DNA of 12,159 nucleotides from Actinomycetes bacterium (lineage in GTDB: Bacteria; Actinomycetota; Actinomycetes; Actinomycetales; Cellulomonadaceae), in contig JAEYNO010000499.1 in NCBI GenBank assembly GCA_023412515.1, positions 1 through 12,159 on the forward strand, in the 5' to 3' direction. Below the pieces are notes generated by a model. The model was not told where the DNA came from. It worked only from the letters and a program-made list of their open reading frames with translations, and searched no databases. A program made the position numbers and the translations under genes. Shown here piece after piece: positions 7,501 to 12,159 of this stretch. How positions within the stretch are numbered: the stretch's first letter is position 1; each line of letters begins with the position of its first letter.

Positions 7501-9001
7501 CCATCGACGTGATGTCGGCGTTGATCCAGCCGTCGTCGCACGACGCCGAGTAGCCCCGCGTCTCGGACGACGTGGAGTAGTGGCCGCCCCAGCCGGGCTG
7601 GTTGTTCCACGTCGACCCCGGGCCCGCCGCGTACGTGGACCACACCTGCCAGTTGCGGGGCTGGCAGGACCACGAGTGGAACGCGAACAGCTCGAGCCGC
7701 GCGGCCAGGACGTTCCGTCCCGCGATGTGGCCGGTCGGGAAGTGGATGAACGAGCGGGCGACGTGCGCGCCGCCGTCGTACGTCCCGATCGACATGTCGG
7801 CGTGGCCCGAGCGGTCGTTCGAGTAGCCGGACAGGACGTACGTGTCGAAGCCCCAGTTGAAGTTCACGTCCGGGTCCACGACGACGGGGAACTGCGTCGC
7901 GGGGTCCTGCAGGAAGGCGTCCTGCGGCGCGAGCGCGACCTCGAGCGCACCGTCCGCGGCCGGCTCGACCTCCCGCTCCACCTCGACCGTCCCCGCGGCG
8001 GGCGGCTCGACGCCGTCCCCGACGACCGGGACGGACGGCACGTCCGCACCGGGGTCGAGGCGCGCGGTCGACGAGCTGGCCGGCTCGTGGTCGGGCGTCA
8101 TGACCCACGCCGGCATCGGCGACAGGACGGGCGCGTCCGCCTGCTCCGCCGGCCTGTCCTCCGTCACGGGGTAGGCGCGGTCCTGGTCGGCCTCGGCGTC
8201 CCACATCAGCGGCACGGCAGACGTCGCCAGGACGTCCTCGCCGCGGACGACCTGGAGGCCGCCGTCGTCCGCCGCCGTGACTCGCGCGTCCCCGCTCGCC
8301 GTGACCGTCAGCGGCAGGTCGGGACGCGTGCCCGGCTCCGGACGCTCGTCGATGACGAAGAACTGCTCGAAGCCCGTGCTGGTGGCCTCGAGGACGAGGT
8401 CGACGCCCGGGCGGACGTCGGCGTAGACGGCACGACGCCCCTGCAGCTCGGGCTCCGGGAGCGGGCCCTCCCAGCGGACCGCCGTGCGGGTCCCCGTCGC
8501 GGGGTCCGTCATGGCGACGAGGTCCACGCCGTCGGCGGCGTCGGACGCTCCCGCGAAGGTCAGGTCGCCGCTCTGCGCGACGGGGCTCACGGCGCCGTCC
8601 TCGCCGCGCTCGAGCGTGAGGTCGACCGCCGCCCAGTCCGCCTCCTGGGTCCCGTCACCGCCGGTGCGCACCCACACGGGGCCGGAGCCGTGGCCCGCGG
8701 CACGCGTGCCGTCCGGGAGCACGAACACCGAGCCGTACTCGGTGCGCTCGGCGAGGACCTCCACGGGGGCGTCCTCGAGCCGCGCGACCGCCGCGGCGGT
8801 GGCGGCGTCCGGGGCGGTCAGCGGCCCCGACGGCTCCGACGCCGCCGCGGGCGCGGACCCGGGCGACGCCGCCTCCGGCGGCTGCGCCGCGACAGGAGCC
8901 GCTCCGGAGACGACGAACACCGCGGCGACGGCGAACGCGGTCGCCGGGACGTGGGCCGTCCAGGACTCGGGCACGCCGAACGAGGCCAGCAGACCGGCCA
9001 T
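1325..9001 (-). CDS. Secreted RHS/YD-repeat polymorphic toxin with DNRLRE, Hint and C-terminal toxin domains
   Basis: This giant protein has about 2558 residues. Domain order (approximate, from the ATG): signal sequence with hydrophobic core 20-33 and likely cleavage after 39; actinobacterial RHS N-terminal region 70-220; DNRLRE-type domain 365-546; Ig/Fn3-like domains 547-765; RHS entry segment 873-924 (GSVNLLTGDHTLSV); CBM-like beta-sandwich 945-1097; at least twelve YD repeats (YDSLGRL, YDALGRL, YDAFGRT) about 1275-2030; RHS-associated core 2165-2241 (VRLYHPAIGRFLQVDP); hydrophobic, Ala/Gly-rich linker 2243-2336; Hint domain 2337-2480; 77-residue toxin tip 2482-2558. RHS repeats typically form a shell around the toxin, and the Hint domain is expected to release it after export. 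I chose ATG 9001 because GGAAGAG lies 8 bases upstream. GTG 9022 (seven residues longer, preceded by GAGGG) is a real alternative. GC drops sharply at the Hint/tip junction, so the tip was probably exchanged. The tip's activity is unknown, probably a nuclease. Confidence 0.93.
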   Translation of the reverse strand: MAGLLASFGVPESWTAHVPATAFAVAAVFVVSGAAPVAAQPPEAASPGSAPAAASEPSGPLTAPDAATAAAVARLEDAPVEVLAERTEYGSVFVLPDGTRAAGHGSGPVWVRTGGDGTQEADWAAVDLTLERGEDGAVSPVAQSGDLTFAGASDAADGVDLVAMTDPATGTRTAVRWEGPLPEPELQGRRAVYADVRPGVDLVLEATSTGFEQFFVIDERPEPGTRPDLPLTVTASGDARVTAADDGGLQVVRGEDVLATSAVPLMWDAEADQDRAYPVTEDRPAEQADAPVLSPMPAWVMTPDHEPASSSTARLDPGADVPSVPVVGDGVEPPAAGTVEVEREVEPAADGALEVALAPQDAFLQDPATQFPVVVDPDVNFNWGFDTYVLSGYSNDRSGHADMSIGTYDGGAHVARSFIHFPTGHIAGRNVLAARLELFAFHSWSCQPRNWQVWSTYAAGPGSTWNNQPGWGGHYSTSSETRGYSASCDDGWINADITSMARDWAAGGGQEGYVGIKAENERDNYGWKRVYQANNGAYIPSVWVTYNSTPNVPTGLNVSPRNATAYNGVYWTNTLTPRLSATVSDPDGENVDANFYLFRGAGTHVWGWGNGRNSGFVTSGAQAYKDVPAGTLVDQETYFFMVGGSDWKHESAPSARFTFGVDTTAPTAPLVTSTDYPDDNRWRRAPGTAGVFRLAPSAADASIVEYQWALDKAPDPNQKVAAVGGTAQSLTVTPATAGRHVLQVRAVDRAGNASPVRKYAFNVGLAGVVAPEEGARVVRRVPIRVQAADGYAYVSYEWRRGPDSTTRAAVPVGDLSTSDGRAWTTTWQALPTGDAYTTWDVGATLGHEGGPVQVRALVSASAAGTAPQETQWVTLTVDPDADGAASADVGPGSVNLLTGDHTLSVTDVDEFGLSVVRTASSRESRAGVQLHGDRLPEAMREARAVTDIGQHTAAVAVDTTRFHAGTSSFKVTSKGNADSYASLYADTGPFSSNKLGLQAGRTYRVSTWVYVPAATGLTPDNPRGLGINVFWRNADGTYSNPPLVGARTPMPTKRDQWERVSVDVTIPPTATEAFARLYNGFTSTAKPVYFDDVSIRETWSPFGKEWALGTADEWSGTAYTHVSRPYDDVAAVHLTGGGEIWFTSGDGQKWFPEPGAETLTLRPEGNGWRLTEIDGTFSLFTRPGSSGDYAIAQSSSAVAETEARYVYATSATGPGRLERIIAPREPGVSGCEAAVPAAGCKVVELEYATATTAVGATFGDVANQVRAAYLWSAEPGKASTRTAIAAYAYDSLGRLRQVSDPRIAPALVTTYTYDATGRLASVGAPGEKPYRYAYGPGGAQRTGAGDWVDAGGGRLLTATRESLVPGSRTEAGPDNTTTVVYGVPLTRGAGGPYDLGPAALATWAQQDGPTDATAVFPPQEPPTVTTATASVPGRDGYRAATVHYLNASGNEVNTASPAGAGAPVEGFVDTTEYDGKGRVVRTLDATNRLIALGKLPESSQLGSWGITGSSATIAQVLDSRTYYTPDDLAVHATRGPAQRLAVGNDPSATVTAHAATRYGYDEGRPATVVASQLTTRERSGTVALGADVRTADFLDGALTTYGYDPLEPGAAVTGPTSGWVHKQPTSVTVDADGPAPLRATTIYDVRGRVLSSSKPGSSGADAGTVRSVLYTADGSAADAACRNRPEWAGQPCVTRYAGAVTGHDATRMPGQLTEKRVTEYNRFGTATLTTETADGQTRQTRTVVDAADRVTSVEISGGPGAGAAVARTTTTYDPQTGDVVANATVDAAGTPTAAVAKEYDALGRLVKYTDAQGGWTATQYDRYGQPVKVTDSIGTTRGYEYDRTADPRGYVTRITDSVGGAVVPTWGPDGQLERQTLPGGVTMTFGYDAARVPVSRTYTRDSDGAVIWQDSVVENHRGQWVRHTSTTGERTYGYDRYARLASVDDVGAVGAPCTSRRYGYDAHSNRTSFSTATAAAGAACPGATGATTTTSTYDSADRLVSTSGGNGQAWAYDAFGRTTAMPTADGAGVATTGYFVNDLVATQEVPGAEKAAWTLDPLQRFSTQRTWAWVNDQWAASTEQVVHYDGDGDEPGWIVEDATRPDEVTRWVEGADGQVAVQTGAAGGRVLQIVDLHGDVVGTLPVDDGAAAASWSALRLSSFDEFGNPVPMSGAATTNAPPARYGWLGAAQRSADTPAGVLLMGVRLYHPAIGRFLQVDPVPGGSAGAYDYCNADPVNCTDLGGTIAWGKVLGVVAAVGEVASMIPGPIGAASAAVSAVAYAANGNKGKALEMGVTAAASLVGAGLGVRAAFKATSVSAKLGQRARRVVDTVKRVAGRACSFVPGTLVRMADGSLTPIEDLQVGDLVLAGDPQTGQTSAEVVITPLTSTGDKHLVALRFDGDVEAVVATDNHPYWVRDAGWVAAGALVVGDTTLASDGAVRTLVQTTDLGWFQDQTVHNLHVAGEHTYYVTADPAQADQLVHNTGPSCPVNQMNAAIQRGKAPRGIIRIDRGKVKGEQIHAHIKTPRKPAALNIDGTWKHGRAVVTRAQRKWLKSFGWRLP
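1562..1993 (-). other. Hint (intein-like) autoprocessing domain within the RHS toxin
   Basis: This segment encodes residues about 2337-2480 (144 aa). It begins with the catalytic-type cysteine in CSFVPGTLVRMADG, as in Hedgehog/intein N-terminal splicing blocks, followed by IEDLQVGDLVLA. It contains the block-B-like TDNHPYWV (Thr2406, His2409) and ends in LVHN followed by T, the terminal His-Asn needed for asparagine cyclisation. Such pretoxin Hint domains usually sit immediately before the toxin of bacterial polymorphic toxins and cut it free. All expected key residues (first Cys, Thr/His of block B, terminal His-Asn) are present, so I expect it to be active. The sequence is still host-like high GC. 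Confidence 0.88.
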
Positions 9002-9009
9002 GCGCACAT

Positions 9010-9016
9010 CTCTTCC
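9010..9016 (-). promoter_or_regulatory. Ribosome binding site of the RHS toxin gene
   Basis: On the minus strand GGAAGAG stands 8 bases before the ATG at 9001-8999. This spacing and purine content favour ATG 9001 over GTG 9007. The further upstream GTG at 9022 has its own possible site (GAGGG, 8 bases upstream), so the start is favoured but not settled. Confidence 0.5.
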
Positions 9017-9073
9017 ACGCACACCGGTCGCCCTCGCCGGGCGCCGGCCCCCCGTCGCGAACGCCTCGCGACC

Positions 9074-9091
9074 AGCCGCGACGTCGCGGCT
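9074..9091. repeat. 18-bp perfect palindrome between the divergent toxin and purB genes
   Basis: AGCCGCGACGTCGCGGCT is a perfect inverted repeat about 73 bases upstream of the toxin ATG and 140 bases upstream of purB. Its right part, CGACGTCGCG (9079-9088), recurs at 9141-9150, 62 bases away. GCGGGAACG also occurs twice (9093-9101 and 9126-9134). A dimeric transcription factor site is possible, but short GC palindromes arise easily at this base composition. Confidence 0.35.
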
Positions 9092-9218
9092 AGCGGGAAC
9101 GTAGCGGCACCGCGGGGGACCGCGGGCGGGAACGGGAGGACGACGTCGCGCGCGTCATCCGAACGGCCCAACGCAGCGCGCGGCGCGGGCGGTCGGCGCG
9201 GGGCACCGGCGCCTCTGG

Positions 9219-9224
9219 GACACT
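9219..9224 (+). promoter_or_regulatory. Possible -10 element for a leaderless purB transcript
   Basis: GACACT lies at -12 to -7 relative to the A of the purB ATG (9231). It matches the actinobacterial TAnnnT -10 pattern except for its first base. No Shine-Dalgarno sequence precedes purB at normal spacing; the nearest purine run is only GGGA, 10 bases away. A transcript starting at or very near the ATG is a reasonable reading. There is no recognisable -35. Confidence 0.3.
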
Positions 9225-9230
9225 GGCGCC

Positions 9231-10679
9231 ATGCCGCTCGACGACGCCCCCGCGCCCCGTGTCCCCCTCGCCGACGTCACGCCGGCCATCGCCCTCGGCC
9301 CGCTCGACGGCCGCTACCGGCCGACGGTCGCGCCGCTGGTCGACCACCTGTCGGAGGCCGCGCTGAACCGCGCGCGCATCGAGGTCGAGGTGGAGTGGGT
9401 CATCCACCTGACGTCGCACGCCGTCGTGCCGGGCGCGCCCGAGCTCGCGCCCGACGAGCAGCAGTACCTGCGGGACGTCGTCGCGACGTTCGGCGCCGCG
9501 GAGGTCGCCGAGCTCGCGGAGATCGAGCGCACGACGGTCCACGACGTGAAGGCCGTCGAGTACTTCCTCAAGCGGCGCATCGCCGCGGCGCCGGACGCGC
9601 TGCGCGCCGACACCGTGCTGCCGCAGGTCAACGAACTCGTGCACTTCGCGCTGACCAGCGAGGACGTCAACAACCTGTCGTACGCGCTCATGGTGCGCGG
9701 CGCGGTGCGCGAGGTCTGGTTCCCGGCCGCGGTCGCGCTGACGGACGAGGTCGCGGCGCTCGCCGTCGAGCACGCCGAGGTGCCGATGCTCGCGCTCACG
9801 CACGGCCAGCCGGCGACGCCGACGACGCTCGGCAAGGAGATCGCGGTGCTCGCGCACCGCCTGCGCCGCCAGCTGCGCCGCATCGAGGGCGACGAGTACC
9901 TCGGCAAGCTCAACGGCGCGACCGGCACGTACGGCGCGCACCTCGCGGCCGTGCCGGACGCGGACTGGCAGGTCGTCTCGCGCACGTTCGTCGAGCACCT
10001 GGGCCTGACGTGGAACCCGCTGACCACGCAGATCGAGTCGCACGACTGGCAGGCCGAGCTGTACTCCGACGTCGCGCGCTTCAACCGCGTGCTGCACAAC
10101 CTCGCGACCGACGTGTGGACGTACATCAGCCGGGGCGTGTTCACGCAGATCCCCGTCGCGGGGGCCACGGGCTCGTCGACGATGCCGCACAAGGTCAACC
10201 CGATCCGGTTCGAGAACGCCGAGGCGAACCTCGAGATCTCGTCGGCGCTGCTCGACGCGCTGGCCTCGACGCTCGTCACGAGCCGCCTGCAGCGCGACCT
10301 CACCGACTCCACGACGCAGCGGAACATCGGCCCGGCCTTCGGGCACTCGCTGCTCGCGATCGACAACGTGCGCCGCGGCCTGCGGGCGCTCGCGGTGGAC
10401 CGCGCGCTGCTCGAGCGCGAGCTCGACGCGAACTGGGAGGTGCTGGGCGAGGCCGTGCAGTCGGCCATGCGCGCGGCGTCGGTCGCGGGCGTCCCCGGCA
10501 TGGAGAACCCGTACGAGCGCCTCAAGGAGCTGACGCGCGGCCACCGCCTCACGGCCGAGGACATGCGGGCCTTCGTGGACGGTCTCGGGCTGCCCGCCGA
10601 CGTCACCGAGCGGCTGCGTGTCATGTCCCCGGCGGCGTACACCGGGATGGCGGCACGACTGGTCGCCCACCTGGGGTAG
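9231..10679 (+). CDS. purB: Adenylosuccinate lyase
   Basis: This cytoplasmic, normally homotetrameric enzyme of purine synthesis acts twice: it releases fumarate from SAICAR to give AICAR, and from adenylosuccinate to give AMP. The 482-residue protein matches the longer E. coli-type PurB (about 456 residues) rather than the short Bacillus type. It has GPLDGRYR near residue 23, as at the start of E. coli PurB. The fumarase/aspartase superfamily signature GSSTMPHKVNPI begins at Gly314, with the catalytic serine loop at 315-316. THGQPATPTT carries the general-acid/base-type His191, and TSEDVNN comes earlier. Nothing essential appears missing. The N-terminus carries roughly 20 extra Pro/Ala-rich residues, but no better downstream start with a ribosome binding site is evident. 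It is divergent from the toxin gene, with about 229 bases between start codons, and a separate promoter-like sequence precedes the next gene, so it may be monocistronic. Confidence 0.97.
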   Translation: MPLDDAPAPRVPLADVTPAIALGPLDGRYRPTVAPLVDHLSEAALNRARIEVEVEWVIHLTSHAVVPGAPELAPDEQQYLRDVVATFGAAEVAELAEIERTTVHDVKAVEYFLKRRIAAAPDALRADTVLPQVNELVHFALTSEDVNNLSYALMVRGAVREVWFPAAVALTDEVAALAVEHAEVPMLALTHGQPATPTTLGKEIAVLAHRLRRQLRRIEGDEYLGKLNGATGTYGAHLAAVPDADWQVVSRTFVEHLGLTWNPLTTQIESHDWQAELYSDVARFNRVLHNLATDVWTYISRGVFTQIPVAGATGSSTMPHKVNPIRFENAEANLEISSALLDALASTLVTSRLQRDLTDSTTQRNIGPAFGHSLLAIDNVRRGLRALAVDRALLERELDANWEVLGEAVQSAMRAASVAGVPGMENPYERLKELTRGHRLTAEDMRAFVDGLGLPADVTERLRVMSPAAYTGMAARLVAHLG

Positions 10680-10793
10680 CCGGGCCGCCCGGTCTGTCCG
10701 GTTCGGGGTCGGATCGTCCCTCGTCTGCGTCACCCGTTCGGATCATTTCTCACCTGTCAGTGGGAGCGATCCCCGTCGAGGCGCTTCGACACC

Positions 10794-10823
10794 TGGACAT
10801 CCGCCCGGGAGGAGCGCCAGAAT
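10794..10823 (+). promoter_or_regulatory. Candidate promoter for the 287-residue hypothetical gene
   Basis: TGGACA (10794-10799) and CAGAAT (10818-10823) are separated by 18 bases and match the sigma-70-type consensus at 5/6 and 4/6 positions. Transcription would begin near 10830, giving a leader of about 48 bases that contains the ribosome binding site. Between purB and this element I see only a 5-bp hairpin (CCGGG/CCCGG, 10680-10692) without a T tract, so some read-through from purB remains possible. Confidence 0.45.
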
Positions 10824-10863
10824 CGTCGCCGTCGTCGGAAACCTCCCCTTCATCCGATCCGGC

Positions 10864-10870
10864 AAGGAAG
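10864..10870 (+). promoter_or_regulatory. Ribosome binding site deciding a GTG start
   Basis: AAGGAAG is 7 bases upstream of the GTG at 10878 and complementary to the 16S anti-Shine-Dalgarno. It fixes the start at this GTG rather than at the ATG three codons later (10887), where the spacing would be 16 bases. Confidence 0.7.
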
Positions 10871-10877
10871 CCCTCCC

Positions 10878-11741
10878 GTGACTCTCATGCAGAAGGCGAT
10901 CACCCCGTCGCTGACGCAGGCGCACCTCACGCAGGGCCACGACCGCATCGCCGGTTACGTGGTCCGCGCGGAGGACGTGGCGTTCGCGACGACCCCGGCC
11001 CAGCTCTTCGAGGTGCACGGTCTCGGCTACCCCGGGTCGCCGTTCAGCCCGTACGACCGGTCCATCGACATCCTGCGGTTCGAGTCGTCGCCCCAGCTGC
11101 AGTACCGCGACGTCCCGGGCTACATCGTCCCGCTGTGGTGGCTGCGCCACTCGCGCATCCCCCCGGGCGCGGAGCTGATCCGCGTCCACGACGACGGCAC
11201 GTCGACGCTGCTCGCGCGGTACGGCGACGTCGGCACGGGCTGGACCGTCACGCAGCTCGGCGCACCCCGCCCGTCGCTCGCGTCGCTCTCGCGGTGCGTC
11301 GGCCCGGTCGCCAAGTGGCACGGCGCGTACCTTGAGGCCGACGTCGTCGACGGCGGGCACACGGTCGTGCTGGCGCTCGCCAACCCGCCGCTCGCCGAGA
11401 CGGGCTTCCACCAGTCGCCGTCGGGCCGGTGGTACCGCCGGGTCGCCCGCGAGGACGTCACCGAGCTGTTCGAGCTCGACCTCACGGCCCGGTGGAACGG
11501 CCTGTCGGTCCGCGTGGTCGACCAGTGGCAGGACGCGCAGCGGTACGTCGTCGCGCGGATCTCGCACCTGGGCGACGACATCGAGCGCGCGGAGCGGCTG
11601 CACCTCGAGCGCGTCGAGGCCGGCGTGTACGAGGCGATCGTCTACGCGGCCGAGCTCACCGACATCCAGACCAACCAGGTGGTCCCGCACACGTGGGCGC
11701 CCGGGCCCGCGGCGCAGCAGCGGCACTGGGCGCACTCGTGA
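10878..11741 (+). CDS. Conserved-looking hypothetical protein, 287 aa
   Basis: I do not recognise this protein. It has host-like GC3 codon usage and a good ribosome binding site, so it is a real gene. There is no signal peptide or transmembrane segment, so it is probably cytoplasmic. It is rich in aromatic residues and short beta-strand-like stretches. The first part (about residues 20-115) has FEVHGLGYPGSPFSPYDRSI, PGYIVPLWWLRHSRIPPGAE and a RVHDDGTSTLLARYGD hairpin. The second part (about 145-275) has AKWHGAYLEADVVDGGHTVV, SGRWYRRV, DQWQDAQRYVVARISHLGDD and an acidic HLERVEAGVYEAIVYAAEL run near the end. The two parts could be separate alpha/beta domains. The second is vaguely reminiscent of small sensor or immunity-like folds, but I would not assign a function. 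It follows purB by 198 bases with its own promoter-like sequence, and the nearest terminator lies 150 bases downstream. Confidence 0.85.
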   Translation: MTLMQKAITPSLTQAHLTQGHDRIAGYVVRAEDVAFATTPAQLFEVHGLGYPGSPFSPYDRSIDILRFESSPQLQYRDVPGYIVPLWWLRHSRIPPGAELIRVHDDGTSTLLARYGDVGTGWTVTQLGAPRPSLASLSRCVGPVAKWHGAYLEADVVDGGHTVVLALANPPLAETGFHQSPSGRWYRRVAREDVTELFELDLTARWNGLSVRVVDQWQDAQRYVVARISHLGDDIERAERLHLERVEAGVYEAIVYAAELTDIQTNQVVPHTWAPGPAAQQRHWAHS

Positions 11742-11776
11742 CGTCGGGAACGCGCACGAACTGGTCCGCGAAACCC

Positions 11777-11806
11777 CGGACACGGGGCACCTCGCTCCAC
11801 TAGCAT
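11777..11806 (+). promoter_or_regulatory. Candidate promoter for a short structured transcript
   Basis: CGGACA (11777-11782) and TAGCAT (11801-11806) are spaced by 18 bases. They match TTGACA at 4/6 and TATAAT at 4/6 (including the key TA....T). The start point would be near 11813. The -35 lies within a small inverted repeat, CCCCG-GACA-CGGGG (11774-11787), that could bind a regulator. The site is 36 bases past the stop of the hypothetical gene, where no further protein gene follows on this strand. Confidence 0.4.
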
Positions 11807-11812
11807 CCATGA

Positions 11813-11937
11813 CATACCGGCACGAACCCGTGCGGCGCTGTGCCCAGCGCCCCGGTCACGGTCAGCGCGACGCCGCCTGACCCCCCAGACCGCACCGGGC
11901 CTGGTCCTCCCCCCCGACCAGGCCCGGTGCGCTTTTT
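11813..11937 (+). ncRNA. Candidate small structured RNA (about 125 nt) ending in an intrinsic terminator
   Basis: Four hairpins occur in a row: GCACG/CGTGC with an AACC loop (11820-11833); GGCGCTG/CAGCGCC, 7 bp with a TGCC tetraloop (11834-11851); GGTCAG/CTGACC (11860-11882); then the 16-bp terminator stem (11891-11931). A promoter-like element lies just upstream and no protein gene lies between. Two cytosine runs, six Cs at 11881-11886 and seven in the terminator loop, recall C-rich actinobacterial sRNAs such as 6C RNA, which target mRNAs through exposed C runs. The alternative is a structured 3' UTR of the preceding gene. Random stems are frequent at this GC content, so only the terminator is certain. 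Confidence 0.4.
11891..11937 (+). terminator. Strong rho-independent terminator
   Basis: CGCACCGGGCCTGGTC (11891-11906) pairs perfectly with GACCAGGCCCGGTGCG (11916-11931). The 16-bp stem has a nine-base loop, CTCCCCCCC, and is followed by CTTTTT. The T tract exists only on the plus strand, so it ends plus-strand transcription: the hypothetical gene, the candidate small RNA, or both. On the minus strand the stem could still slow transcription leaving the partial gene to the right. Confidence 0.9.
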
Positions 11938-11998
11938 CTGTGCGCAGCCGGCCGGGCGTCCGCGCGCCGCACCACGACGCGTGGGGCGCGCGCGAGCG

Positions 11999-12159
11999 TC
12001 AGCCGCGCGCGGGCGTGACCGCGGGGACCTCGATGGCGGCCAGCTCGGCCAGCGCACGCGCCTTGCCCGCGGCGGCCATCGCCTCCAGCCGCTCCCAGCC
12101 CGCGGCAACGGCCAGCACGTCGGCGTCCCGGCACTCGGCGACGTCCACGCGTTCGAGCG
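11999..12159 (-). CDS. 3' end of a DUF222-like (HNH-associated) gene, partial
   Basis: The frame is open from the right edge for 53 codons to a TGA at 12001-11999. Nearly every third position is G or C, which is strong evidence of coding. The peptide contains CRDADVLAVAAGWERLEAMA followed by AAGKARALAELAA, the helical pattern found in the N-terminal part of DUF222 proteins, actinobacterial genes that usually continue into an HNH endonuclease domain. Here the frame stops about ten residues later (EVPAVTPARG), and none of the expected remainder is found further on in any minus-strand frame. It may therefore be a short stand-alone DUF222-type protein or a truncated remnant. The 5' part is outside the window, so the family call is tentative. 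Confidence 0.6.
   Translation of the reverse strand, partial: LERVDVAECRDADVLAVAAGWERLEAMAAAGKARALAELAAIEVPAVTPARG

Noticed and set aside
9314..10733. Long minus-strand open frames opposite purB
   Set aside because: PurB on the plus strand is unambiguous and these translations have no recognisable motifs.
6461..11335. Plus-strand open frame of over 1600 codons spanning the RHS 5' end, purB and the start of the next gene
   Set aside because: It crosses real genes in other frames, is Arg/Ala-rich with no domains, and is a GC-content artefact.
11809..11880. A 23-codon plus-strand reading frame (starting MTYRHEPVRR) before the terminator, possible leader peptide
   Set aside because: Its ATG lies only two bases after the candidate -10, so it would not be in the transcript. 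It has no ribosome binding site, and the only gene beyond the terminator is on the opposite strand, so there is nothing to attenuate.
11813..11937. Firm assignment as the Rfam 6C RNA
   Set aside because: The terminator loop has seven Cs, but the upstream six-C run is not in the loop of a stem I can draw; only four bases separate it from the terminator stem. Kept only as a C-rich candidate.
1..12159. CRISPR arrays, tRNA or rRNA genes, insertion sequences, phage genes
   Set aside because: I saw no regularly spaced repeats, no tRNA-like cloverleaf or rRNA segments, and no transposase or integrase motifs. The toxin cassette shows no flanking direct repeats that I could find by eye.

Overview
The window is about 74-75% GC with very strong GC3 bias, and its genes look like those of a Gram-positive actinobacterium. 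Cellulomonas or a close relative is my best guess from composition and gene style; I could not run a search to confirm it.

Layout, left to right. (1) The 3' part of an RsmC/RlmG-like methyltransferase gene (2-544, +). (2) A gene-poor, lower-GC strip (545-836). (3) A polymorphic-toxin locus on the minus strand. It has a 7.7-kb RHS/YD-repeat gene (1325-9001) encoding an exported protein of about 2558 residues, and a small overlapping gene at its 3' end (837-1358) that is probably the cognate immunity gene. (4) A divergent intergenic region with an 18-bp perfect palindrome. (5) purB (9231-10679, +), adenylosuccinate lyase. (6) An unrecognised 287-residue protein (10878-11741, +) with its own promoter-like sequence and a good ribosome binding site. 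(7) A short segment (about 11777-11937, +) with a promoter-like sequence, a run of hairpins and a very strong intrinsic terminator, which is a candidate small RNA. (8) The 3' end of a minus-strand gene resembling the N-terminal part of DUF222/HNH-type proteins (11999-12159, running off the right edge).

The toxin gene reads as a layered delivery device. In order it has an export signal, an actinobacterial RHS N-terminal region, a DNRLRE-type domain, Ig/Fn3-like domains, a carbohydrate-binding-like beta-sandwich, many YD repeats ending in the RHS core, a hydrophobic linker, a self-cleaving Hint domain, and a 77-residue C-terminal toxin tip. GC content falls from about 75% to about 52-53% at the Hint/toxin junction. 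It stays low through the tip, the immunity gene and the strip beyond. This is the expected mark of an exchangeable toxin-immunity cassette joined to a resident RHS carrier. The toxin tip and the immunity protein are the most novel parts of the window. The flanking methyltransferase and purB look like ordinary chromosomal genes.
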